A stretch of 64,000 nt of DNA, taken from positions 7,697,103 through 7,761,102 of the forward strand of contig NC_034010.1 in NCBI RefSeq assembly GCF_000346465.2, in the 5' to 3' direction. The translations under genes and the position numbers were made by a program. Numbering within the stretch: position 1 is the stretch's first letter; each line of letters begins with the position of its first letter. Origin of the DNA: Prunus persica. Lineage: Eukaryota; Streptophyta; Magnoliopsida; Rosales; Rosaceae. The notes under the pieces were generated by a model. It made no database searches, was not told the DNA's origin, and saw only the letters and a list, made by a program, of their open reading frames with translations. This document shows positions 13,049 through 24,099 of this stretch, piece by piece.

Positions 13049-15699
13049 ATACCAATCTTATTCTTGCATTATGATTTTTAGAAAGAAAATAAAAACTCCG
13101 ATTGTGGCATGGAGTAGAATTAGTGCCTATACTCGCACACTTTATTGCACATTTACTTTATTATTTAAAGTATGGTGCGGGATTAACGTCCATACATGAA
13201 GCAATTTAATTTATGAATTTATTTTTACCACACATTTACATTTATTTAAAGTATGGTGCAGGTTTATCATCCATACAAGTAATTTATTTACCAGTAATTT
13301 ATTTTATGGATTAATTGTGCGATATGATGAGTTTTTACAGTATACAAATCAGGACCGGAAGTTCCTTGATCCTCATCATACAATTACATCAGGACTTGAA
13401 GATCCTTGATGATGATAATGATATGAGAGCTGGTAGTCTCTCCGGTACTATATTTGTAAACAAGTGATCGGACCAAAAGATCCTTGATCCTTGACATGTA
13501 AATAAGGATCTGGAGTTCTTTGATGATGTAACAGTACCATATTGGTTAATAGTGCTGTACACATGAATAATAATTGTACTGGCAAATGTATTGTATGCAT
13601 GAATAGACACATATTCATGACTTTATGAATAGTACCGTATACATGAATAGTGATGTGTACATAAATATTAACCATTTTGAATAAACCGTCACTATATACA
13701 AAATATGACCTGCAATTCCTTAAACTCATGGATGAGCAATTAAATGAGATGCCAGAAGTTCCTCAAAACATGGACAATTATGTAAGGGCCTACAGTTTCG
13801 AAATATATGCAGGAAATTATAAAAGTGTCCACACCATGAGAATATGTGATTTTGGCCTGAAGTTCAAAATCTAAGAGTATTGAATGTCCATATGCGATTT
13901 TGGCCTGAAGTTCAAAATCCAACAATATTGAGAACCTGAAGTTCCAACAGTTAAATTGACAACCCTTGAGGTATTATTACAAATTGTGGTACACCACATA
14001 TTTCTTTGGCATAAGAAAATGATGAATTTAATAAAGTTCGATTCTGTTGTAATCGACATCTCAAGGAAGAAATATGTTTTGTGAATTTCGGTTGTTAAGA
14101 ATACACCGTGAAATGGATAATATCAGGATAAACCTCAAAGGATGAATTGAGGCTCCCATATATTTTGTTATATTATATGATCTGGACCGGAAGCCCATGG
14201 ATCCAAATATATAAGAGATCCTGTCGAATTTAGGCCCAAACAGATCCCAAACCTGAAGTTTTGGGTATATAGTAGTTAATGCTCTTCATTACTATATTGT
14301 AATATTATCATGACTTTTACTCAATTTTATATTTCATGCCCATTTGAAAAGGGCAAATAAATTATGAGGTCGTGTTTAGCCCCGGCCAAAAGTTCCGGAC
14401 TTACATGCATTGAAACTTGCAATTTGAGAAATTTGATGTGGTTACTTGAACCTATAAGGTACAAGGTTCCAAACCGTTATTTTGAAAAGACATGAAAACC
14501 ACAAGTGAAAGTTTACGAATTTGCGCAATTATTATAACAAGAAAGAAGGCATACAACAAATAGATTTTGCAGGCTCTGTAAAATCTATAAAATTCCACTA
14601 TGTTTTGGAAAGTTCCGAAGGAAGAGAACGGCACCTCTTAAGCTTAGCCATGAGACTCTCGTGGTCTCCCAGAATCTTTTCATTGGAAATTTGCAGTGTC
14701 TTGTTTGCGTATCAAAAGAGTATGAATTCACCAATTTCGACAAGGAATTATTTTCTTCTTTAAGCTTTTCAACCTCTTGCTGAGACTGATGAACCATTCT
14801 CTGAAGAGAAGAAAATGTGGCATCGGTTCCAGAATCCCAATATTTTATCGAATCCCCATGTTCTCTTTTTCTTTCCCACGTTCCAAACTTCACTCATCCT
14901 CCATTAATGTCTGTCGGCACTTTCTGCATTTTCAAGTATTATTTTCATCAATGCCGATCTGGCTTTGCGGATTTCACGGAGCTATTTTTTCAAAAGCACC
15001 TCGAGAACCTCGCGAATTTCTGTGGTTAATTTAAAATTCACCGGTTCTACCTACTCCTTTTATTTGTGTATAAATATCTTACTAACGAAATTTTCTTTGC
15101 AGAAGACATCTAGTTTTCTCCATACCTAGAACTGTGGTATCCACTTATTTTTCTTATCAGTAAGCACTCGATGTGCTTGAGAAGCGAGACTATCTGTGAT
15201 CATCCATTCAAGAAGCGAGACTATCCCTGATCACGTTTCTGCTACATCAAGGAACTGTAATAACGACCAAATGCTCTGATCTCCTGAAGTTCTTCTAGAC
15301 TAGGAGAAATGAGAGTTTGTTGCCTGCTCTCATTAGCTTCCTTCCCTGATTGCTTTCCTTACCTTGCAATCAATATCACAATTTTTGTATCTTTTCTTTC
15401 TTTTTATAACTCTCTGTTCATAAGGGATTTTCTTTCTTTAGAACGAACATCTGAAGAAAGAATCCATGTAGTGATCCTAACACTGAGGATTATTTTTTGA
15501 CAGAGAGAAGAATTGTGAGTTTTGCTCTTGCAGGATATAACTAAATCATCAAGCATTACATTATATTTGCTGAGCCGATACGAGCTTGGAAGATATTTGA
15601 GCAAAGTTTCTCCCACTGAAGGATGTAAGCGATACTTATGTTATTTCATACTTGTACTCCTATTTTGATATTTTGTACAAAATCCTTAAAGGTAACCAA

Positions 15700-15835
15700 A
15701 TTGGGAGATAAGGTCATTCCAGAAGAATGCCATGCAAATGACCATTCCAAAGGAATGACTTGCATTATAGATTGTTCCAGAAGAACGACTTGTATTATGA
15801 CCATTCCAGAAGAATGGCTTGTATTATTCTGATAT
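15700..15835 (+). repeat. Short tandem motif, three to four copies of an ATTCCAGAAGAATG unit
   Basis: Imperfect copies (CATTCCAGAAGAATGCC, CATTCCAAAGGAATGAC, TGTTCCAGAAGAACGAC, CATTCCAGAAGAATGGC), 30-45 bp apart. Each unit is itself a near-palindrome (ATTCC...GGAAT). It lies in the copia remnant interior. Confidence 0.55.
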
Positions 15836-17463
15836 GTACTCATGTAAATTTCACAGATTGCAAGTTGAATACATTAACAATACACTACATAGATTAAAGT
15901 CTCATAAGAACAGAACATGGGTATAGCAGTGATCAACATGATGCACGCCTGTTGCGTAGCAAATTATATGGATTGAAGTCCCGGAAGGACAATCCTTTAA
16001 TATGTCAATATTAATACGGTGCACGCCTAATACGTAGCAAATTATATGGTTTAAAGTCCTAGAAGGACAATTAAATTGACATGTATGTATTAATATGTGG
16101 CATGCCTGCAGCATGACAGATATATGGATTCTAAATGTTCCAACTCCCCTAATGGAGATTATCCACGCCCTATTGTAAAATAACGCTCCATTGGATGTTA
16201 TGATCCACATTCTCACATAATTCATCTTATGAGAGATGTCTGTATGGAAAGAGACAATAAAAGCCCCATGAAGTGGCTTAGGTACCCAAAAGCAAAGAAA
16301 TGCTTATAATAGATGCATGCGCATGCACATGAGAATGTTGGGATCATGAATTGATGAATGAAATTTTTTAGTGTTGGAGTAGCTACTCAAATCATCAATG
16401 AGATATGTTGATTGGAACCACGTTCTATTATTAAATGTGGACAATATCATTGGCCAAAATGGAAAGAGGCAATTCCATTACAGATGAGAATGAACGTGAA
16501 AGAACAAACCCATAGTACGAATCCCAAAGCATGTTAATACTGAAAGTTGTACTTGGGTGTCCGGAATAAAAAGGAAATATACCCACTTTATATGACACAA
16601 TGTTTCTGGCAGAAATATGGAATGTTGGGTTTTCTCCATATTTACAGATTCAATTGTGCTACCTTATTGCACATTTACGAAGACTAACGTGTTATCTTTA
16701 ACGGTTATTAAATGCACGGAGCATATCACCAGAAGTGATTCCCTAAAGATGTATAAATAGCTGAGTTAAAGCTATATAATGTGTCATAAAGTGTAATCGC
16801 TTAAACAAAATCCCTGAAAGGATTGCAATTACATGAAGCAAGTCCTTGAATGACATGTGCCTGAAACACAAAACCTGTACTCAATACTAAATACACATAA
16901 ATTGCCTCAGTGAGTACATTGATTATAATATGTTTGCAACACATTGAAACTCCTGAAGAGTTCAAGAAATATTCGTCTCGACCTGAAGATTGAGCGTTAT
17001 GCCAACGAGATTTTTGCTTATACTAAGAAAGTATTGAAGCATTTTTATGTGGGTTAACCGTTTGACACTTAAATATTTTTTTCGGAAGTATACTGGACTG
17101 GATATTATATTTTCCAGATAGAGCTCAGCTCCATCACCACCACTTTGGGATGATACGAGGCATATTTGATGCTATCTCCGCATAACCCCATATACGGGCA
17201 TATTCTTTTCAAGTAAACTCATAAATAGCCCAGATTTTGTTAGATACGCGGACTCTGGAAATTTCTATGGTCACTTACTGGAAAAAGTTAGTCGCGAAGA
17301 TTTCAGGGGGATATATTCTTCAGGGGGAGCATCCAACAATATTACAAGATTGACTCATAGAAGCAGTGTCAACTATGATATTCAGAAATATGATCAACAA
17401 TATGGCCTAAGGATATTTTGCCAAGCATCAGGGGGAGCGTGCTATCAATAAAGACCTTTACAC

Positions 17464-17660
17464 ATTGTACTCTTTTTCTTTCGTCCAGGTTTTTATCCTA
17501 CTGAGTTTTTCTTGGCAAGGTTTTAACGAGGCAGTGTCGCACGCATGTCAATATACACAGAATTTTATGTTACACATGGTTATGTACTCTTTTTCCCTTC
17601 GACCAGTTTTTGTCCCACTGGGTTTTACTGGCAAGGTTTTTAACAAGGTATATTCCATAT
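17464..17660 (+). repeat. Duplicated pre-PPT motif of the copia remnant
   Basis: TGTACTCTTTTTCTTTCG at about 17466 and ATGTACTCTTTTTCCCTTCG at about 17583 each start a block of about 70 bp that ends in GGCAAGGTTTT-AACRAGG. The pair is spaced by about 116 bp. It lies directly upstream of the polypurine tract, where many plant copia elements carry one or more copies of such a block. Confidence 0.6.
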
Positions 17661-17681
17661 ATGGTGGTCTCCAAAGGGGAG

Positions 17682-17922
17682 TGTTGTAAGGTCTTGAGTG
17701 CAGCCCACACATTTGGAAATAATGAAGAACATCATGATGAAGCTTGTCTGCCATCATTCCTTGAGAGCAAACTATACATCCACGGGAGGCAATAATCTTT
17801 GCCTATAAGATAAGGCATCCTCTTCATTGTAATAGATAGAACAAAAAGTCTCAATGAAAAATATTAGATTTCTATGCTTTCTCTATACCTCAATTCTCCC
17901 TACAATCGTTTAGCTTTTTAAT
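17682..17922 (+). repeat. 3' LTR of the + oriented copia remnant
   Basis: About 241 bp, starting TGTTGTAAGGTCTTGAG directly after CAAAGGGGAG. It is the inverse of the LTRs at 9671-9912 and 12807-13048. The end is approximate because the last bases are diverged. Confidence 0.65.
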
Positions 17923-18337
17923 AGTGCTATAATTATTAGGCTTTTTAAAGTCTTGTATGGTTTATTTGAAAAGTCCAAATGGGTTTTTTCCTAAGGTTTG
18001 AGTATTGTAGGGCGTTTCTATATTTTGGGCCATACTTATGGGCTTATATGTGAAAGCCCAATATATTATACTAAAAGTAATGTTAAAATGAGGATATAAT
18101 CATAAAATGAAGAATTTTATACATAAAGTAATACCAGAAAATGTCATTGGTTAATGCAAACATTAAGAATTGAAATTATTAATTAAATGAGGATAATATG
18201 GCAAATTCACACATTTATATTTAAAAAATTAAAATTTAAAAGAAAAATCAGATACTAGATCCTATTTTTATGGAACACAACTACCCACTATCTTTTTTAA
18301 TTCTAAAATAAAATAATTATAAAAAAAAAAAAAAAAA

Positions 18338-18375
18338 GCCTCGCGTAGGCGCGAAAGCACGTGCGGAGAGGCTAG
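18338..18375 (+). mobile_element. Probable Helitron 3' terminus
   Basis: After a run of A there is GCCTCGCGTAGGCGCG then AAAGCACGTGCGGAGAGGC, ending in CTAG followed by T. GCCTC pairs with GAGGC, and the GC-rich interior can pair further. A GC-rich hairpin just before CTRR, with T as the next host base, is the known layout of Helitron 3' ends. I could not find the TC-type 5' end, so the element's extent is unknown. Confidence 0.45.
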
Positions 18376-19435
18376 TAAAATAGAATACAAGTTATCAACC
18401 CCTTTAATTTTGATTATATAAAAAAATATATATATATGAAGTTGTTTCCCAAAATAAATTTATTGGGGGCCGATTAACTCAAAACGAGTTTCTCCAAAAT
18501 AGTAGATAGAGAGGGCATAATTAAACTCATCTTGAAGCAAGAAAATGTGTTCGAGTGTCCTACTAGGCAACCTAGACCTAAAATTCGCAAATGACCCTCG
18601 ACACTTTTGATTCTTACTTAACCCCAAACATGTACACTGAGAGTTTCCTAGACCCTCTAAAGAGGCTAGAGAACAAGTTTGAGACATCAAATACATTCAA
18701 GCATGTCCCATGACGATCTATTATTGCATACAAGTATATTAACTTACACATCAATAGCCTAATTTTCATCCAAATTCGATATCGGCTTCACAAATCAATC
18801 AATAGCCTAAAATTTAAGTTACACATCGTGTCAAGGGCAACATACAATGACATGGGGCATTTCAACCAAAACTCAACTTTTTGTAAAGTTTGCTTAACAT
18901 GGGTCAAAACAGTCAGCTTCCTCATATCGTGGTTCTACGAGTCTCCTGTATATTATCAACAAGCTCTAGTAAGTCTTAAACACATTCACAAGGGTGCCTC
19001 GTTAAAAGGGCGACGATCTAAAGGTCGGAATTCCACGGATCGCAAATTTGGGTGGCAGGTAAGTCATGTTCAATGGTCAAACGACCAAAACTCGGAAAAC
19101 TGATATAAAGTTGAGCTCATGAGGACAAAAGGAGTACCACCTAGGGGTGTGCCCCATGTAACACCTAGGGGTGGTTGAGTGTGTACATTAAATTCTAAAA
19201 ACTCAAGAACAACAGAATCAAAGGATATGAACTTGTAGAACACAAAAAGAGGAGCAAATTTAATACCGGGTCGACCCCAAAAGTGATCGATATTGGTCGG
19301 AACTGGTGAAAAATCCATTAGAACTTTTGACATTGATCTTTGTGTACAGTGAGTTTCAAAGAGTAGATCTTGCACCAAAAGAAAGAGGACATTGAGACGA
19401 ATTCATGAGAGCGAGAGATGGGAATGAAGTGGTGG
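18376..19435. other. Intergenic, repeat-like, no gene seen
   Basis: No coding region is supported. A near-palindrome lies at 19136-19176 (ACCACCTAGGGGTGT ... ACACCTAGGGGTGGT). The sequence looks transposon-derived but I cannot classify it. Confidence 0.35.
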
Positions 19436-20082
19436 TAGAGGTGTCAAACGGATCGAGTCGGTTTGAGCACAGCACGAGCATGAACTACTTAAGTAAGGCC
19501 TGGCACGGCACGGCCCGTATCCTTAGGTCGTGCTGAGACGAGATAATTAGGTTCAATGGGCCAGGTCGGTCCAAGATTCGTCAGGGGCCGTGCAGGCTCG
19601 AAATCCAACGGATCGGCCCTTTTAAAGCTCATTTATTAAATTATATTTGTTTTAGAGAAAAATAATACATAATATTATTACATTTATATCTTAAATTTAA
19701 GTCTATTTCTTTTCTCTAATAATATGTATTAAAAGTTAATGTTTTCCTTTTATGTAAAATAATGATTTTCTATTTTCTTTTTCAAGTTTCAATTTTTAAA
19801 ATCCAAATAATAATCTAGTCATTTTTTATTTAAATGTACTTCAAATAAAGTTAGTGGACTCTTTTTTCAACAAATAATAAATCTTGTTAAATGAAGTTGT
19901 AAAGAAAATTAGAAAAAAAAGAAAAAAGAAAAAAGAAAAGAAGAAGAAGCAATACATAGGTTAAATTTGGCGTGGGCCCATCTCGACCTGTTTAATGACC
20001 AGGCACGAGCACAGCCCGGGCGGGAATTGATGATTTTCATAAATAGACAGGCCCGACACGACCCGTTTGACATCTCATAGTT
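19436..20082. mobile_element. Small hAT-like non-autonomous element
   Basis: The left end TAGAGGTGTCAAACG and right end CGTTTGACATCTCATAGTT are inverted repeats. The similarity continues inward through blocks rich in GCACGAGC and GGCCCG. The 8-mer AGTGGTGG occurs directly before (19428-19435) and directly after (20083-20090), consistent with the 8 bp target duplication of hAT elements. The centre is AT-rich and non-coding. The right end carries a few extra bases relative to the left. Confidence 0.6.
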
Positions 20083-20616
20083 AGTGGTGGCAATTTCCGA
20101 CACGACCCGATACATGACTTGAAACTCGCACGGAAAATTAGCTGGTCAACTAGCACAATTAAATTTTTAGGTCATTTTTAGGTCAACCTGCCACTGACCC
20201 GTTTATAAACATGTGGGTTTTGAGTCAACCCGCCAACCCGCTAAAATATCTATATAATCCTTTTATTAAATGAGTCAACTCATACCTATGTAACTCGCCA
20301 ACCCGCTAAAATATCTATGTAACACGCCAACTCGCTAACCCATTTCTTTGTTTCTTCTTCATTTTCTTCATTTTTATTTTTATTTTTTTAGTTTCTTTTT
20401 CTCAATCTTCATATATAGAGAGAGGCAAAATGCAATCACTATTTTATATATATAAAAAATGCAATTGCTTGATTAAATTATCAAAGTTTAGGATTTTTTA
20501 TTTTATTTTATTTTTTTTGTTATCACTTAGTGGGTCAACTTGACACGACTCGAAACCTGTACGGGAAATTAGTGAGTTAAACCCAACACGACACAATTCA
20601 TTGCCAGTGCTAGCCC
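20083..20616. mobile_element. Second small hAT-like element, adjoining the first
   Basis: The left end AGTGGTGGCAATTTCCGACA and the inverse of the right end (AGCACTGGCAATGAATTG) align, followed inward by matching blocks containing GACACGAC, GAAACTYG and GGAAATTAG. The interior is low-complexity AT. The element directly abuts the preceding one. No clear target duplication of its own was found, perhaps because the neighbour landed in its terminus. Confidence 0.5.
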
Positions 20617-21879
20617 TACTCAAATTAGAGGGGGGCTGATTTTTGTGGTGTGGGGGTGAGTTGTCTGTAGGGTGGTTGGGGGAACAACTTTTCATCAACA
20701 AGAAGTTGAGCCATTTACAGATAATAACTTTGTGATAATAACTTTTTCTTTGCCTTCTTATGGATGTTGCTAGTTGGGAATTCATCAGAACAAAGCACTT
20801 TTTTCATAATAAAAATTTAAGTGACAGCAAAATTGATAAAATTTCTCAAGTTTATATGATGTGGCACATTGCTTCAATTCTTGGTTTTTTTTTCAGGTGA
20901 AAATTAGAATACAAAGAATGAGAGAACATGAGATAAAAAATGAAAATTAGAATACAACTGTTTTATCTTATGATCCTTGAATTTCAAATCTATTTATTAA
21001 AATTGTTCCAATTCTCAAGTATATTTAAAATTTTCTCATATAGTCGATGAAGTCCTAACAACTAATGAGATTAGGAGCAACACATCTGAACGCATGAATT
21101 AGCCAAGCAGTGAACCAAGAAAACATTCAATCCTTGTGAAAGGAAGTTGAGAAATTAGATTGTTTCTACACTGACAAAAAATACTAATAGTATGACCAAC
21201 AACGGCACGTCGTATGTCACCCTCTTTCACTTCCATTCCATGGAACTGTTTCCTGTGAACTTTCGGATGAGAAATCTACCTACGACCTGAGAGAAAAATG
21301 GATTCGGCGAACATGCAAATGCAAAGTTCATTGGTGTTTTGTGCTAAGATAGCCTATTCCTACAACATAAGGAACTACTAAGGTTTTTCCCATAAGATAT
21401 CCCTACAATATTTGGCAAAAGAAAGCATAGGTTCAGAATGGCACTCAAAATTTGATGATCCCTGCAATTATTGTTTGTAGCTTCATCTTAGTATGTGCTA
21501 TCCATATGCCATGAGGAACTATATGCATGTCACAGAGCAAACATCTATATTAAGAAGACAACTCAAAAATTATCAATCTATTCTCACTATTTACACACTT
21601 TTAAAATATATATATTTCAATTTGAATCAGGGTAGGGTAATTACATTGCCCCACTTCAATCTATTTACTTTCATGCCACATACCACACATTTTTCCAACT
21701 TCTATAACCTCCATTGCATTCCTAGTCAGAGGAAGCTGCATCATATTTCACATGCATAGCATGTGGATGTTGTATAAATTTAAAGATAACATTATGCAAA
21801 AATCTGAGCATTGTGCATTCCTTGTTCACAGTTTTAGTTCTCAAAACCGAGAAATGCGTACCTAATGAAACATGTGAGT
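20617..21879. other. 3' flank of the REX1-B gene, no other gene seen
   Basis: AT-rich sequence. The few hundred bases before 21880 probably include the 3' UTR of the minus-strand REX1-B gene. No other coding or RNA feature is supported. Confidence 0.4.
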
Positions 21880-22988
21880 TTACTCAGCTTCAAGGGCAGC
21901 AATTTCATATCTGACTTCTTCCAAATGCTCATTTATAGCGGTCACAGCATCCTGCACCCCTCTAATGGCTTCCTTGAGATCATTATCATACTGGGCATCT
22001 GCTTCTGCCTCTTCAGTTCCAGCAGCTTCTGTTATCTCATGGAGATGCACACACTCATGCTCCATTGGTTTCTTAAATCTGCAGTTTTCATGACTCACCA
22101 GACGCTCCGAGGGTCTACCAGCCTTCTTCAGCACCTGAATTGTAGCCGTCTTCAAATCAAACAAAGGTATACTTAATGTCAGCAGAAAATGGAATAAAAT
22201 CTGGTAGCAAAAATAACTACACACATTTCTTAGAATATGTACCTGAAATAAAGAAAAGATAGCATAACCCAATTATAATTTATTTTTAAGAACACTTTAA
22301 AGAAAAAAAAAAACAACCAAAGCTTCCAAGAGCATAGCATACCCCATTAATCAGAACCCATGATCATTTACAAAAATATATGCACATTAATGTTTGTGTG
22401 GGTTGGTATGGGTTCTTTCTCTAGCTATTCTACAAGCATTATTTAGTACAACACAAAAAAAAAAAAAAAAAAACAAAAACCCAAAAACAAAAACAAAAAT
22501 CTTGGCAACGTATACATGAATTTGGTCCTCCGTTCCATGATCCATTCATAACCAGATTAAATAACCAAACTAAATTACATAAAAATGGAAAGTATATATG
22601 ATGAAATAAATACCAAATTCAATTTTTGCTTCTCCTGGGTTTGGACAGCTCTGAGGAGATGGGCCAAATCAACTCGGCCATAATCGGGATCGTTGAGAAA
22701 GAGCGATTCAATACGAAGCACGTGCTTTGAGCACTCGTTGAATTCCAGCGTCACCTCACTGCAAACTTGTTGGTAGGCCAACTCCCCATGTGCCCCTGAA
22801 CACGACACCATATACTCCCCAAACCCTCTTTTCAACTTCGCGTATGCTTCCGCCCTCCGCTGCTGAATTCCGAGGAACTCGCGCAGCAAATCGATGGTTT
22901 TCGACGAGCACTTTCCTGCCTTCTCCCTTTCTTCTTCTTCTTCTTCCATTGGGTCTCTTAGTGAGACCTTCTTCTCAAATTCTTCCAT
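21880..22988 (-). CDS. REX1-B (required for excision 1-B) domain protein
   Basis: Two exons on the minus strand: 22614-22988 (125 codons, ATG at 22988) and 21880-22149 (89 codons plus TAA). The intron 22150-22613 has a GT donor (TTG|gtattt) and an AG acceptor (gatttgaag|ACG), phase 0. The product is 214 residues. The first exon gives an acidic N-terminus (a run of Glu near residues 15-20), then DLLREFLGIQQRRAEAYAKL and HVLRIESLF, which resemble the helical REX1-B family. The second exon (TATIQVLKKAGRP, then an acidic helical tail ending EVRYEIAALEAE) is also helical. REX1-B was named from a Chlamydomonas locus needed for DNA excision repair; the molecular role in plants is not established. 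No signal peptide or membrane segment is seen. The reading frame looks intact. The family call rests on remembered similarity and is fairly secure. Confidence 0.85.
22150..22613 (-). other. Intron of the REX1-B gene
   Basis: 464 bp AT-rich intron containing an A-rich run at 22453-22500. The 3' end is close to a pyrimidine-containing stretch with a gaag acceptor. No nested feature. Confidence 0.75.
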
Positions 22989-23390
22989 GCTCAGATTTTG
23001 CTTCTCGCCCTACCTTCTACTTCCTCCTCTTTTCTTCTTCAAGGGCCGAGCGGTGGAAATAAATTTAGATTTTTAGGGAACTGATATCCGCCGTTGAGAT
23101 TTAATAATATATTATTTACTGGCAGAAAACAAAAAAAAAAAAAAAAAAAAAAGTAAATTGTCGCACACCCCCTGAACTAGGATCCAATCGAACTTAACCT
23201 CTCGAACTAAAAAGTCAGACAATTTAACACCTAAATCAATTAAATCGGCCAATTTAACTCTTGCCGTTAAGTTTTTCGAAATTTCATCTATTTTTCCGTT
23301 AGTAATAAGGGTAAATTTATAATTTTGAATAAAATAATAGTCAAATACATATAATTTAATATATATATATATATAATGTTATTTATAATT
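22989..23390. other. Upstream region of REX1-B and a dispersed repeat fragment
   Basis: 22989-23060 is probably the 5' UTR and promoter edge of the REX1-B gene; it contains CTT-rich pyrimidine sequence. From 23150 the sequence (CACCCCCTGAACTAG, AATTTAACTCTTGCCGTTAA, TTTTTCCGTTAG) resembles a common dispersed plant repeat, followed by an AT dinucleotide run at 23360-23378. Confidence 0.35.
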
Positions 23391-23439
23391 GTAAAAATGA
23401 AAAATAATTTTTCTTAATAAAAAAACACCCACCCTCTTC

Positions 23440-23790
23440 TCCACAAGCCCACCACCCCAACTGCCACAACCCACCTTTTCCTCCTCCACCCACCCACCTA
23501 TCCTAGGCGCATCCCTCCTTCCACAACCCATCTTAGCCACCCAATGTCCCCCACCTCTATTGTTGCCTTCCCTGACCACCTCAGCCCAACAACTCAACAA
23601 CATAATCGACGCCTTCATCGGAGCCGACGACTTCAGGAACTGGGTCCTTGCCTTTTCCAAGCTCCAGTTCTTCAATCCTTGCATGTCGACACCTCTACCG
23701 CACCCTAACCCAAAAACCCCACCCACCTCAACCGCTCCCTCATGTGACACACCCTCTATTCTTCTCCCTTATCAATCTACAATTTCAAGC
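23440..23790 (+). pseudogene. Possible gene fragment with FAS1-like segment
   Basis: One + frame (23560-23799) contains AQQLNNIIDAFIGADDFRNW, which recalls the start of a fasciclin (FAS1) domain in plant secreted or GPI-anchored proteins. It continues only as proline-rich sequence (PLPHPNPKTPPTSTAP), with no second FAS1 motif that I can identify. Pro/Ser-rich CCACC sequence lies upstream. There is no start, splice structure or domain completeness, so at most this is a captured or decayed fragment. The match is from memory and weak. Confidence 0.25.
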
Positions 23791-23839
23791 TTGAGATGAC
23801 GGACTTACCCAAACCCGATTCTAGCTGCGACAATGCTAG

Positions 23840-24060
23840 AATATTTGAGGGCTTGGACCATGGTAACAGCATGGGATTCCAAGATTTATTTGATAGAGTC
23901 GCATCCTTGGACCTGGTCGGTGGTCCCATCATAGAGTCGCATATATTTGAAGGCTTGGACCTTGGTAACAGCATGGGATTCCAAGCTTTATTTGAAGGCT
24001 TGGACCTTGGTAACAGCACGGTGTTAGTGGCCTAACTGTGCCAGAGCACGGTGTTAGTGG
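23840..24060 (+). repeat. Tandem repeat of a roughly 50 bp unit
   Basis: Three copies of a unit built around GGCTTGGACC(A/T)TGGTAACAGCA at about 23850, 23950 and 23996. The first two continue with TGGGATTCCAAG. A related pair (GCACGGTGTTAGTGG) lies at about 24015 and 24046. Confidence 0.65.
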
Positions 24061-24099
24061 TCGAGCTGGGCCGGAGCCCGATCGCCATATATTTTTCCA

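Larger units (their letters stand above)
13100..17922 (+). mobile_element. Ty1/copia-type remnant in + orientation, inverted relative to its neighbour
   Basis: The 3' LTR is at 17682-17922 and is preceded by the purine tract CAAAGGGGAG. The interior begins near 13100 with about 1.6 kb that is the inverse complement of 9913-11600; landmarks are the doubled TTTTGGCCTGAAGTTCAAAATC at 13851-13919 against 10680-10760. It continues with AT-rich non-coding DNA to 17681. No 5' LTR in + orientation was found, so the element is 5'-truncated or rearranged. On its minus strand, 14585-14893 holds a short coiled-coil-like frame (QSQQEVEKLKEENNSLSKL), so part of the interior may encode an antisense product or derive from a captured sequence. 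No gag-pol was recognised. Confidence 0.55.

Noticed and set aside
22790..23076. + strand frames opposite REX1-B exon 1
   Set aside because: Antisense shadows of the glutamate-rich coding sequence.
23379..23750. 123-residue glycine-rich minus-strand frame
   Set aside because: Complement of the CCACC-rich stretch; no start context or family match.
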